From assembly GCA_022794265.1 (NCBI GenBank), contig JAAWEK010000024.1, forward strand, positions 19,780 to 83,779: 64,000 nucleotides of DNA. The letters run 5' to 3'. Below are positions 45,879 to 54,970 of the stretch, in pieces. The stretch is from Lachnospiraceae bacterium. Lineage in GTDB: Bacteria; Bacillota; Clostridia; Lachnospirales; Lachnospiraceae. The notes beneath the pieces were generated by a model. The model saw only the letters and a program-made list of their open reading frames with translations, searched no databases and was not told the DNA's origin. Made by a program: the position numbers and the translations under genes. Position 1 is the first letter of the stretch. Every line of letters starts with the position of its first letter.

Positions 45879-47396
45879 ATGGCCGATTTATATAAAAGAC
45901 TGATGGAATATTGTACCTCTGATTACTATCCCTTTCATATGCCGGGGCATAAAAGGGCGGTTTTACAGGAAGAGAATCCCTATGTTTATGATATTACGGA
46001 GATAGAAGGTTTTGATAATCTTCATGAGCCTCAGGGAATTTTAAGAATCGCCATGGAAGAGGCGGCGCAGTTTTATCAGTCGGATAAAACATATTTTCTG
46101 GTCAATGGCAGTACCGGAGGACTATTGTCGGCCATCAGCGCAGTCACCAGTGTGGGTGACGAAATCATTATTGACAGAAACTGCCATAAATCCGTATATC
46201 ATGCCGTGTTTCTCCGGGAGCTGAAACAGGTTTATCTGTATCCGGAATATGTGAAGGAATACGGAATCTGCGGAGGTATCCGGCCGGAACGGGTAAAGGA
46301 GACGTTACAGGAACATCCGAATGCCAAAGCCGTGGTAATAACTTCGCCTACATATGAGGGTGTGGTATCGGATATCAAGGCAATTGCGGATATTGTTCAT
46401 CGGTACGGTATTCCGTTAATCGTGGATGAGGCCCATGGGGCACATTTCGGTATGCATGACAGAATTCCGGAATCGGCATTGAAGCTGGGTGCAGATCTGG
46501 TTATCCAGAGTCTTCATAAGACGTTGCCGGCCCTGACCCAGACGGCGCTGCTGCATGTGAGGTTCCGTCAGGAACAGGGGAAGTATCTGGTTTCCCGGGA
46601 ATCGGTTGAGGACTATCTTTCTATCTATCAGACCAGCAGTCCCTCTTATGTGCTGATGGCAAGTATTGATGAATGTATTAACAGGTTAAAATCCGAAGGA
46701 AGCATGTGGTTTGAGCCGTATGTGAGGCGTCTGGAAGTGATAAAGCAACATGCAAAACAGCTTACCCATTTAAAAATTATGGACCGGGAAGTGGTGGGAG
46801 ATAACGGTATATTTGACCTGGATATATCAAAACTGGTGATATCCTCCAGAGGTACCGGATTAACCGGACAGCAGTTGTATGATAAATTAAGCAATAAGTT
46901 TCATCTGCAACTGGAAATGGCGGCTGGAGATTATGTGATAGCAATGACTTCACCTATGGACACTGAAGAAGGATTGCTGCGTCTGTTCACAGCGCTGGCT
47001 GAGGTTGACAGGGATTTACGGATAGGCGGAGAGGAATATGAATACAGACTTCCGTTAGCCAGAGCGGAAACCGTGACAGAAGTTGCGGAAAAGGAATTTT
47101 CCATTCCGGATACGGTAGTGCTGACTTCCATATCTGCCGCCATGAAGCAGGACAGTGAGATGATAAAGTTTCATAACACGGCGGGAAGGGTCAGCGGTTC
47201 CTATGTCTGGCTGTATCCCCCGGGAGTGCCAGTCATTGCGCCGGGAGATATGATTTCGGGAGAAATGATTGCATTAATTGATAAATACCGGGTAAGCGGA
47301 TTGAAAGTATACGGTTTGTCGGAAGACGGGGACATGAAGATTAAAGTGATAAAAGAGAATTTTAAACGAATAAAATTATGGAATACCAGATTATAA
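45879..47396 (+). CDS. Orn/Lys/Arg decarboxylase-family protein
   Basis: The ATG at 45879 follows GAAAGGAATC; the frame is open upstream but runs through the palindromic element. The 505-residue PLP-dependent enzyme has DYYPFHMPGHKR at the N-terminus, FLVNGSTGGLLSAI, DRNCHKSVYHAVFLREL, PLIVDEAHGAHFG and the PLP lysine, Lys214, in SLHKTLPALTQTALLH. It is of the short, wingless Firmicutes type (SpeA/YaaO-like) and probably makes agmatine or cadaverine. The guanylate-kinase-like gene follows, an arrangement common in Clostridia. Confidence 0.93.
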   Translation: MADLYKRLMEYCTSDYYPFHMPGHKRAVLQEENPYVYDITEIEGFDNLHEPQGILRIAMEEAAQFYQSDKTYFLVNGSTGGLLSAISAVTSVGDEIIIDRNCHKSVYHAVFLRELKQVYLYPEYVKEYGICGGIRPERVKETLQEHPNAKAVVITSPTYEGVVSDIKAIADIVHRYGIPLIVDEAHGAHFGMHDRIPESALKLGADLVIQSLHKTLPALTQTALLHVRFRQEQGKYLVSRESVEDYLSIYQTSSPSYVLMASIDECINRLKSEGSMWFEPYVRRLEVIKQHAKQLTHLKIMDREVVGDNGIFDLDISKLVISSRGTGLTGQQLYDKLSNKFHLQLEMAAGDYVIAMTSPMDTEEGLLRLFTALAEVDRDLRIGGEEYEYRLPLARAETVTEVAEKEFSIPDTVVLTSISAAMKQDSEMIKFHNTAGRVSGSYVWLYPPGVPVIAPGDMISGEMIALIDKYRVSGLKVYGLSEDGDMKIKVIKENFKRIKLWNTRL

Positions 47397-47504
47397 TCTG
47401 ACGCTGGCTGCTACGGATTTCGGTTAGAATAAGTATAAAGCCTGAACTATTTGTGTTATAAAGCGGCAGGATTGAAAGTTGAAAGAAAGGAATGGACAGG
47501 CAGC

Positions 47505-48104
47505 ATGGGCAGGATATTTTATGTCATGGGTAAAAGTGCATCTGGAAAAGATACGATTTATAACAGACTGATGGAAGAAGAAGAGTTTCAGTTTAAAAAT
47601 ATAGTCGGATACACCACCAGGCCGATGCGGGAAAATGAAATAGAAGGCAGGGAGTATCATTTTGTGGATGAAAGGGAACTGGAAGAATTGGAGCGCCAGG
47701 GAAAAGTAGTGGAAAAGAGAGGATATGATACTGTATATGGAAAATGGTATTACTGCACAGTGGATGACGGCAGCATTGATTTTGAACATGAGAATTATCT
47801 GCTGATAGGGACATTGGAAGCATACCGGGATTTATGCGGCTATTTCGGGCGGAACAGACTGGTTCCGATTTATATTGAGGTGGAAGATTTTGTTCGTCTT
47901 ACCAGAGCTATGGAGAGGGAACGCCGGCAGACCATGCCGAAGTATACGGAGATGTGCAGAAGATTTATAGCAGATGCCGAAGATTTTTCTGAGGAGAAAA
48001 TAAGTGAGGCAGGAATTGAAAAAAAATATGTGAATCTGGATTTTACATATTGTTATGAACAGATTAAAAATGATATAAAAAGAGAAATCTCAAGAAAATC
48101 TTAA
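47505..48104 (+). CDS. Guanylate kinase-like nucleotide kinase
   Basis: A 199-residue protein from ATG 47505 (MGRIFYVMGKSASGKDT). The P-loop is GKSASGKD (9-16), and the GMP-binding region NIVGYTTRPMRENEIEGREY is the guanylate-kinase hallmark, followed by YHFVDERELEEL. The LID part YDTVYGKWYYCTV is shorter than in classical Gmk. It probably phosphorylates GMP or a related nucleotide, but its divergence from the housekeeping enzyme suggests a specialised paralogue. It lies downstream of the decarboxylase. Its last codons contain the first copies of the TCTTAA-type repeats belonging to the next promoter. Confidence 0.82.
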   Translation: MGRIFYVMGKSASGKDTIYNRLMEEEEFQFKNIVGYTTRPMRENEIEGREYHFVDERELEELERQGKVVEKRGYDTVYGKWYYCTVDDGSIDFEHENYLLIGTLEAYRDLCGYFGRNRLVPIYIEVEDFVRLTRAMERERRQTMPKYTEMCRRFIADAEDFSEEKISEAGIEKKYVNLDFTYCYEQIKNDIKREISRKS

Positions 48105-48156
48105 TAAAATCTTAAGCAGTTGCCTCCTTGAATCTTAAAGCCGTTTTCAATAAAAT
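48088..48156 (+). promoter_or_regulatory. Promoter with TCTTAA direct repeats upstream of the ABC transporter
   Basis: TCTCAA (48088), TCTTAA (48099) and TCTTAA (48110) repeat every 11 bp. Eighteen bp after the last begins the -35 TTGAAT (48128-48133), overlapped by a further TCTTAA (48133-48138), then a 17-bp spacer and the -10 TAAAAT (48151-48156). Eleven-bp direct repeats next to a -35 are typical of OmpR/PhoB-type activators. The same layout recurs at 51071-51128. Confidence 0.75.
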
Positions 48157-48212
48157 AGGAGCATAAAATTTATAAGGAAGGAGTGCAGGGAAAATCCTGT
48201 ATAGCATATGGT

Positions 48213-51041
48213 ATGATTGAAGTCAGAAATTTAAAGAAAACCTATAAACCGAAAAAGGGTGTTAAAGTTCAGGCGCTGGACGGCATCAATCTGAAGTTTG
48301 AAGATAAAGGACTGGTATTTATATTGGGTAAATCCGGCAGCGGTAAGTCTACGCTGCTGAATATGCTGGGAGGTCTGGATAATTTTGACCAGGGGGAAAT
48401 CATTATTAAAGGAAAATCCTCAGAAGATTTTACCCAGTCAGATTTTGATTCCTATAGGAATACATTTATCGGGTTTATTTTTCAGGAATATAATATTTTA
48501 AATGATTTTACTGTGGGGGCCAATATTGCGTTAGCCATGGAACTGCAGGGACACAAGGCGGACAGTAAAATATTAAATGAAATTCTTGAGGAAGTGGATT
48601 TAACCGGTTATGGTGGAAGGAAACCAAGTGAACTGTCCGGCGGACAGAAACAGAGAGTGGCTATTGCCAGAGCATTAATAAAGAATCCACAGATTATCAT
48701 GGCGGATGAACCTACAGGCGCTTTGGATTCTAATACCGGGAAACAGGTATTTGATACGTTGAAACGGTTATCGAAGGATAAACTGGTCATTGTGGTATCC
48801 CATGACCGGGATTTTGCGGAACAGTACGGAGACCGGGTTATTGAGCTTGCAGACGGAAAAGTGATCAGTGATATTAAAAAATACAAAGCGGAAGCTAAAA
48901 GTGTAAGCAACGGTGTGGATATTATCGACGAAAAGATAATACATATCAAGCCGGGATATCAGTTAACTGAAAAAGATATGGATTTGATTAATGATTATCT
49001 GAAAAATAACAGAGAATCTGGCTCCTTTATTTCACTGGATGGAAAAACCAATACGGAAATCAGAAAACTTGCCAGGATTGATGAGGAAGGCAACCGGGAA
49101 AACTTTGAGGACACCGGTGAGGAAAATCTGGATATTAAGGAATACGATGCTTCGGAATTTAAAATGATTAAATCCAGACTTCCGTTTAAGAATTCTCTGA
49201 AGATGGCCGCAGGCAGTCTGAGAAAAAAGCCGTTTCGTCTGTTTATGACCATATTATTATCTATGGTGGCATTTGTGCTGTTTGGACTGACCCATACCAT
49301 GATTTCATATGAGCGGTTAAAATCCAATGTGGATTCCATCATAGATTCCGGCGTGGATTATCTGTCTTTTGTTAAAAAGGAGAAGCGGACATATGGAGAT
49401 AATTATTCCTATTATGAAACGGCAAATTTTTCAGACAAGGATATTGATGAAATAAAAAAAGAATTTCCTGATAAGACGTTTTTCGAGGTCTATCTTCCGT
49501 CAAACGTGTCGGAGGGAATTTCTTTTCGAAAGAATTTATATGATGCAAAAGAGATAGAAGATGCGGGTTATTACTCATACTATACAATGTTCTTTTCCGG
49601 ACTTGCCTCTGTCAGTGCAGCAGATATTGAAAAACTGGGCTATTCTTTGGAAGGGAAAATGGCGGAGCATGAAAATGAGGTGGTCATTACACGGTATGCA
49701 GCAGAAACTTTTCTGAAAACAGGATATTTGGGAAAGGATACGGCAGATAAGACAGAGATAACATCTGCTTCTGATTTAATTGGCAGAACATTAACACTGA
49801 ATCTGGGACTGGGGGAAAAAGATTATAGGATTACCGGAATTGCTGATACCGGCTTTGATTCGACACGATATGAGAAGTACAAAGAACCCCGGAACTTCGA
49901 GATATCCATGGGAGATTATATGCTGGCCTCTGAGTTGGAAGATGTGACAAAATACAGTTATCACGCACTACTATTTATAGATGAAACCAGCTATCAGTAT
50001 ATTTTGGAAAATACCAGGTTCTATGATATTTACGGAAACACGTATGGCGTATCCCTGTTTATGGGTGACAATGGGAATGAAGAATTTCTTTCCATTTCGG
50101 AAATGCTCTGGGACGGCGGAATACCGGAGAGTGAAAAACAAAATATCATATTATTTGACGATGACAGGGATGTAAATAATTTATCTCTTTCGGAGGAGGA
50201 AATTATTCTGCCGGTTTCTGCGCTGGAAATTAATGAGGAATTGTATGCGAAATTAAAGGAAGCCCGGAAGAATGGGAATCTGGCAGGCGCAATAAAGGAA
50301 AACAAAGATGAAATATCTGCAAAAGCCATAAAAATGATTATGTGGAGTATGTCCACAGAGGGAACGGATATCACATATTCACAGAAAATAGCTGGTATTT
50401 ATGATGATATGGAATCGGAACAAAATGCAGCAGTATTTTCTAAATCCATTTTTAATAAACTGGGGATTGATGAAAATGCCAGATATAAGACGGTTCTGTC
50501 AGATATGCCGGTAAATCGAAAGGATATTACAGATATTGTAAGTTATTCCATTCACAGTGATGACGGTACTAAGAGATATGACCTGATGAACAGCGTATCA
50601 TCTATGCTGAATACAGTTAGTTCCGCAATTCGTACTACATCCAAGGTATTTTTGGTGGTAGGAATCATATTTGCAGTCTTTGCCTCCATTATGTTAATGA
50701 ATTTTATTGCTACCAGTATTGCAAATAAGAAACGGGAAATCGGTATACTGAGAGCAGTAGGCGCCAGAGGCGCCGACGTATTTCGTATCTTCTTCCATGA
50801 GAGTCTGATGATAGCTCTTATGAACTGGCTGATTTCGGCTCTGGCTACCGGTTTTGTGGTAACGTTTATCAATCAGATGGTCCGAAACAAATATAATCTG
50901 TTGGTAACAATTCTGCATTTTGGAATTATACAGATAGCAGTTATGTTACTAATCAGCTTTGGCGTTGCATTTGTTGCCAGCTTTTTACCGATATACCGGG
51001 TCTCCAGAAAGAAACCGATTGAAGCTATAAGAAAATCATAA
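48213..51041 (+). CDS. Fused ABC transporter: ATP-binding plus FtsX-type permease
   Basis: The start is taken as ATG 48213 (MIEVRNLKKT), although the strong AAGGAAGGAG lies about 30 bp upstream; the frame is also open from a GTG at 48183. The 942-residue product has an N-terminal MacB/LolD-type ATPase: Walker A GKSGSGKS (39-46), signature LSGGQ (141-145), Walker B ADEPT (164-168). A linker follows, then one membrane segment (around residue 345), a large outside domain and three C-terminal segments of the FtsX type (IMLMNFIATSIANKKREIG). Such transporters export or sense antimicrobial peptides or remodel the envelope. The metallophosphoesterase and two-component genes follow. Confidence 0.88.
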   Translation: MIEVRNLKKTYKPKKGVKVQALDGINLKFEDKGLVFILGKSGSGKSTLLNMLGGLDNFDQGEIIIKGKSSEDFTQSDFDSYRNTFIGFIFQEYNILNDFTVGANIALAMELQGHKADSKILNEILEEVDLTGYGGRKPSELSGGQKQRVAIARALIKNPQIIMADEPTGALDSNTGKQVFDTLKRLSKDKLVIVVSHDRDFAEQYGDRVIELADGKVISDIKKYKAEAKSVSNGVDIIDEKIIHIKPGYQLTEKDMDLINDYLKNNRESGSFISLDGKTNTEIRKLARIDEEGNRENFEDTGEENLDIKEYDASEFKMIKSRLPFKNSLKMAAGSLRKKPFRLFMTILLSMVAFVLFGLTHTMISYERLKSNVDSIIDSGVDYLSFVKKEKRTYGDNYSYYETANFSDKDIDEIKKEFPDKTFFEVYLPSNVSEGISFRKNLYDAKEIEDAGYYSYYTMFFSGLASVSAADIEKLGYSLEGKMAEHENEVVITRYAAETFLKTGYLGKDTADKTEITSASDLIGRTLTLNLGLGEKDYRITGIADTGFDSTRYEKYKEPRNFEISMGDYMLASELEDVTKYSYHALLFIDETSYQYILENTRFYDIYGNTYGVSLFMGDNGNEEFLSISEMLWDGGIPESEKQNIILFDDDRDVNNLSLSEEEIILPVSALEINEELYAKLKEARKNGNLAGAIKENKDEISAKAIKMIMWSMSTEGTDITYSQKIAGIYDDMESEQNAAVFSKSIFNKLGIDENARYKTVLSDMPVNRKDITDIVSYSIHSDDGTKRYDLMNSVSSMLNTVSSAIRTTSKVFLVVGIIFAVFASIMLMNFIATSIANKKREIGILRAVGARGADVFRIFFHESLMIALMNWLISALATGFVVTFINQMVRNKYNLLVTILHFGIIQIAVMLLISFGVAFVASFLPIYRVSRKKPIEAIRKS

Positions 51042-51070
51042 TAAACAGATATATAAACCAATTAAAACAA

Positions 51071-51128
51071 TCTTAAAAGAATCTTAAATAATTACCTTCT
51101 TGTATCTTAAAATTATTTTTTCTAAAAT
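51071..51128 (+). promoter_or_regulatory. Second promoter with the same TCTTAA layout
   Basis: TCTTAA at 51071 and 51082 (11-bp period), -35 TTGTAT (51100-51105) starting 18 bp after the second repeat and overlapped by TCTTAA (51105-51110), 17-bp spacer, -10 TAAAAT (51123-51128). All distances equal those at 48099-48156. It precedes the metallophosphoesterase gene. Confidence 0.75.
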
Positions 51129-51203
51129 GTTTTTAAAAGAATGAATGTCCAGTATAAAAACATTAATTTTAAATATACCGGTCGTGAACAGGAGGTTGAA
51201 AAT

Positions 51204-52319
51204 ATGGTAAAATGGATTTTAAAGATTGTTTTAATTGTATCAGTGATAATTTCTGCATCAGGGCTTTTAACCTATTATATGGTAGAAAATATGCAAACAT
51301 ATGATGTTGACTCATATATATCAGGTATAGAAATTTTAAATCATAAAGAGTATGATATAAAATGGGACAATGAAAAGGATGAGTATAATATTACAAGTAA
51401 TAATGAAGAATTTAAAGTAATGCAGCTTACGGATATTCACATCGGAGGAACAAAAAAGACAGAGAAACAGGATATCAAAGCATTTCAGGCCATGTATAAA
51501 CTGGTGAAATACGCAAAGCCGGATTTAATAGTTGTTACAGGGGATTTGGTTTATCCGGATTTAGCTACATCACATTCCGTAGATAATATGAAATCATTTA
51601 CCATGTTATGTGATTTTTTTGAAAACATGGGAGTACCGTGGACATTTACTTTTGGAAATCATGATACAGAGGGATTTGCACTGGCAGGACCGGAAGATAT
51701 TAATCATGTGACACAAACATATATGAAGTGCCTCTATCAATTTAATGATCCTTTGGGTGGAAGGACAAATCTTTTTATAAATATAAGGGACAAAGATAAT
51801 AATATCCTGCAATCGTTGGTATTATTGGATTCCAGAGAGTATGTGAAAAACGGATATGATTCTATCAGTGAAGAACAGTTGAAATGGTATGAAAAACGGA
51901 TTTTGGAATTATCGGAAGAACAGGGAAAGAGAGTATCCTCTATGTTATTTTTTCATATACCGTTTCAGGAATGGAATATGATATATGATTTGTATAAGAA
52001 AGGATCACCAGATGTAAAGTATTATTATGGCAGAGTAGGTGAAAAGAATGAGGAAATATGCAGTTCCAAAGAATCCAATTCCCTATTGGATAAAATTTTT
52101 AATCTTGGCAGTACAAAAGCAGTATTTGTGGGACATGATCATTTGAATGATTTATCTTTAGAATATAGGGGGGTCCGTTTTACTTATGGAAAATCTATTG
52201 ATTACCTGGCTTATGATGGAATTGAAAACTCTACATATCAAAGAGGCGCCACTCTGATAACTATTCGGGAGGATTCTGAATTTGAAATTATGCCGATAAC
52301 ATTGTCAGAAATTATCTAA
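51204..52319 (+). CDS. Membrane-anchored calcineurin-like metallophosphoesterase
   Basis: The ATG at 51204 follows AGGAGGTTG at 7 bp; the frame is also open from 51141. The 371-residue protein has an N-terminal signal anchor (WILKIVLIVSVIISASGLLTYY) and a calcineurin-type phosphoesterase domain: QLTDIHIGG, VTGDLVYPD, FTFGNHDTEG, FFHIPFQEW and FVGHDHLND. It should act outside the membrane, perhaps on a lipid phosphate, nucleotide or teichoic-acid-type substrate. Its promoter has the same direct-repeat layout as the ABC transporter's, so the two genes probably belong to one stress regulon. Confidence 0.87.
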   Translation: MVKWILKIVLIVSVIISASGLLTYYMVENMQTYDVDSYISGIEILNHKEYDIKWDNEKDEYNITSNNEEFKVMQLTDIHIGGTKKTEKQDIKAFQAMYKLVKYAKPDLIVVTGDLVYPDLATSHSVDNMKSFTMLCDFFENMGVPWTFTFGNHDTEGFALAGPEDINHVTQTYMKCLYQFNDPLGGRTNLFINIRDKDNNILQSLVLLDSREYVKNGYDSISEEQLKWYEKRILELSEEQGKRVSSMLFFHIPFQEWNMIYDLYKKGSPDVKYYYGRVGEKNEEICSSKESNSLLDKIFNLGSTKAVFVGHDHLNDLSLEYRGVRFTYGKSIDYLAYDGIENSTYQRGATLITIREDSEFEIMPITLSEII

Positions 52320-52389
52320 AATAATAAAGAAAGGTATGTACACCATCATTTGTTTTATGAATTATTTAACAGAGTGTACCGGTTAGAAT

Positions 52390-53076
52390 ATGATAAATAT
52401 ACTTGTATGTGATGATGAAAAAGATATAGTAAATGCAATGAAAATTTATCTGGAAGCAGAGGATTATAATGTATATACTGCATATGACGGGAGTCAGGCG
52501 GTAAAAATTGCGTTAAGTGAAGAAATTCATCTTATTATTATGGATATTATGATGCCGGTTATGGATGGTATACAGGCAATGATTAAAATAAGGAAAGAAA
52601 GCAATGTTCCGATTATTCTTCTGACGGCAAAGGGAGAAGATTCCGATAAGGTACTGGGGTTGAATGTGGGAGCGGATGATTATGTCACCAAGCCTTTTAC
52701 ACCCATTGAGTTAATGGCAAGGGTACGTTCCCAGTTAAGGCGGTATATGAAACTGGGAAGCGCCAGTATACGTGAGGGGGTTTTGACAATTGGGGAAATT
52801 ATTTTGAATGATGAAGCTAAAGAAGTAATTGTCGCCGGAGAACTTAAAAAACTGACACCCACAGAATATGATATTCTTAAACTGTTTATGGAAAATCCGG
52901 GAAAAGTTTTTTCAACAAAAGAAATATATTCGAAAATCTGGAAAGAAACCATGATGGGAAATGAGAGCAGCATTGCAGTGCATATCCGGCATTTAAGAGA
53001 AAAACTGGAAATTAATCCAACGGAACCACGGTATATTAAGGTAGTATGGGGTCAGGGTTATAAGATAGAGGAATGA
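52390..53076 (+). CDS. OmpR-family response regulator
   Basis: A 228-residue protein from ATG 52390. The receiver domain has the acidic pair VCDDEKD, phospho-acceptor Asp52 in IIMDIMMPVMDG, the switch threonine in LLTAKGED and the lysine in DDYVTKPFTP. The C-terminal winged helix (about 130-228) contains LTPTEYDILKLFMENPGKVF and SIAVHIRHLREKLE, as in PhoB/OmpR. OmpR-type regulators bind direct repeats spaced by 10-11 bp, as found at the two TCTTAA promoters upstream. It ends 57 bp before the better start of the kinase gene. Confidence 0.95.
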   Translation: MINILVCDDEKDIVNAMKIYLEAEDYNVYTAYDGSQAVKIALSEEIHLIIMDIMMPVMDGIQAMIKIRKESNVPIILLTAKGEDSDKVLGLNVGADDYVTKPFTPIELMARVRSQLRRYMKLGSASIREGVLTIGEIILNDEAKEVIVAGELKKLTPTEYDILKLFMENPGKVFSTKEIYSKIWKETMMGNESSIAVHIRHLREKLEINPTEPRYIKVVWGQGYKIEE

Positions 53077-53132
53077 CAGGTCTGAGAATTTTTAAAATTA
53101 CAGGATTGTCTGTGGTATGTGGAGGTATAGGA

Positions 53133-54836
53133 ATGAGAAGAACGGTAATTTATATTTGCAATACAATACTAATTATGCTGGCAATTCTGTGCGGATATGT
53201 TATTTTTTATTTAAATAATCATGGGATATATCGATCCTCTGATTTTTATGAAAGCAAAATGCTACATAAAGCTTATTATAATTTTTACGGTATCCAATAT
53301 GAATTAGATATGCTATATGCGAATTCTAAAGATTCTGATGAATTTTTGAAAAAATTGGATGACAGCAGAATATTAATGAAAGAATCCAATATAAGAATTC
53401 GATTTACCGACGAAAAGAACCAAGTGCTGAAAGAGAATATAGCTTCGGGAGAAAAGGTACATCTGGTATATGGCAATCAGTTATCACGGGCTGGAACTTC
53501 CCAGAGTGTTGAAAAAAATATTTTCTTTGATGTGTATCTGACAGAGCCTCTGACAGATACTGATGAGTTTTATGGATTAAATAAAAAATATAGGTTTTTT
53601 CAAAAAGTCAAGATACCAGTTCTGATCTTGGAGGCGGTATTTATTATTCTGATTATTCTGTTAATGACAAAGAATATTCGGCATGCGGACAGTAGTTTTC
53701 CGGCGGATATAGCCATAGGGTTATGGCTGATAACTGTGATAATCTGCAGTATGCTATTATATCAGGTATATAAATCAAATAATTATATAGTCAAAATTAT
53801 ATTTTCAGGACTGGCGGGACTGATTCAGTATTCTTCGGTGTTGAAAATTGCAGGGCTGACAGTATATCAGAGAAAAAAAGGAATATTTTATAAAAATATG
53901 GTTCTGTCAGGCCTGAATCATAAGGTAAAGTATCTGCTTGTTATTACTGGTTCTGTACTTTGCCAAAGTATATTATCTTATTTCTTTTATCAGGGAAAAC
54001 AGAAATGGCTTATTATATTCTTGCAGATAATATTATTTATAACAGAAATTATTTTTATATTGTCATGGATTGGAAGAAACAATATCCGGCTGAATGAGGC
54101 AGTGGAACAGCAGATGCAAAGTGAACGGCTGAAGACGGAATTAATTACCAATGTATCCCATGATATCAAAACTCCGGTCACTTCTATTATTAATTATGTG
54201 GATTTGATTAAAAAAGAGAATCTGAAGGATGAAACAATTAAAAAATACGTTGAAGTTATTGACCGACAGTCGTTAAGGCTGAAGAAATTAGTTATGGATG
54301 TGATTGAGGCTTCCAAAGCCGCTACCGGAAATATCAGTCCTGAGATGAATCCGTTGGATATCCGGGAACTGTTGAACCAGGCAATCGGTGAGTATGAGGA
54401 ACGTTTACGGCAGAATCGGTTAGAAGTGGTTATCAATACGGAAAAACAGCCAAAGCAGCAGGATGAAAATATGGATGGGGAGGAAAGCGAAGCCTGGATG
54501 GTCATGGCAGACGGAGACCGGCTGTGGCGGGTGTTTGATAATCTGTTGTCCAATATCTGTAAATACAGTGCAAAGAATACAAGAGTATATATTGAGCTAC
54601 AGCAGTTGGAAAAAGATTTTGTTATTATATTTAAGAATATTTCCAAGGACAGACTGAATATAACGGAGGAAGAACTATTTGAACGGTTTGTCCGGGGAGA
54701 TGCATCCAGACATACGGAGGGCAGTGGTCTGGGACTGACTATTGCCAGAAGTCTGACAGAATTAATGGATGGAAAACTGGTCATAGAGATTGAGGGTGAT
54801 ATGTTTCGGGCGAAACTTTCATTTAAGAAAATTTAA
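53133..54836 (+). CDS. Membrane sensor histidine kinase
   Basis: The ATG at 53133 lies 7 bp behind GGAGG; an earlier ATG (53073) overlaps the regulator stop but has no properly spaced site. The 567-residue protein has one membrane segment (about 5-28), an outside domain of about 150 residues, then four more membrane segments. A HisKA domain follows with His343 in NVSHDIKTPVTSIIN, and a HATPase domain with the N-box LLSNICKYSA and G-boxes RGDASRHTEGSGLGLTIA. It pairs with the OmpR-type regulator directly upstream. The linked ABC transporter and phosphoesterase suggest it reports on envelope damage or peptide antibiotics. Confidence 0.93.
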   Translation: MRRTVIYICNTILIMLAILCGYVIFYLNNHGIYRSSDFYESKMLHKAYYNFYGIQYELDMLYANSKDSDEFLKKLDDSRILMKESNIRIRFTDEKNQVLKENIASGEKVHLVYGNQLSRAGTSQSVEKNIFFDVYLTEPLTDTDEFYGLNKKYRFFQKVKIPVLILEAVFIILIILLMTKNIRHADSSFPADIAIGLWLITVIICSMLLYQVYKSNNYIVKIIFSGLAGLIQYSSVLKIAGLTVYQRKKGIFYKNMVLSGLNHKVKYLLVITGSVLCQSILSYFFYQGKQKWLIIFLQIILFITEIIFILSWIGRNNIRLNEAVEQQMQSERLKTELITNVSHDIKTPVTSIINYVDLIKKENLKDETIKKYVEVIDRQSLRLKKLVMDVIEASKAATGNISPEMNPLDIRELLNQAIGEYEERLRQNRLEVVINTEKQPKQQDENMDGEESEAWMVMADGDRLWRVFDNLLSNICKYSAKNTRVYIELQQLEKDFVIIFKNISKDRLNITEEELFERFVRGDASRHTEGSGLGLTIARSLTELMDGKLVIEIEGDMFRAKLSFKKI

Positions 54837-54859
54837 TGGTTTAACGGCCTTATTTATGT

Positions 54860-54926
54860 AAAGTTTGCCTCTGAACCTGCAAAGTTTGCCAAACCTATTG
54901 TCATTTGCTGAGATAAATTGTAAAAT
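54860..54926 (+). promoter_or_regulatory. Promoter of the RHS gene with two direct repeats 21 bp apart
   Basis: AAAGTTTGCC occurs at 54860-54869 and 54881-54890, i.e. two helical turns apart. A promoter follows with TTGTCA (54898-54903), 17-bp spacer and TAAAAT (54921-54926). Spacing and GTT core resemble binding sites of LytTR-type activators (as in AgrA or VirR), but this is a guess. Confidence 0.6.
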
Positions 54927-54970
54927 ATGTTGCTATTTTATAAATACAAATGAACAATAAGGAGGCACAT

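Noticed and set aside
54194-54784. A 196-codon minus-strand frame opposite the histidine kinase
   Set aside because: It is a shadow of the conserved HisKA/HATPase coding region and has no ribosome site.
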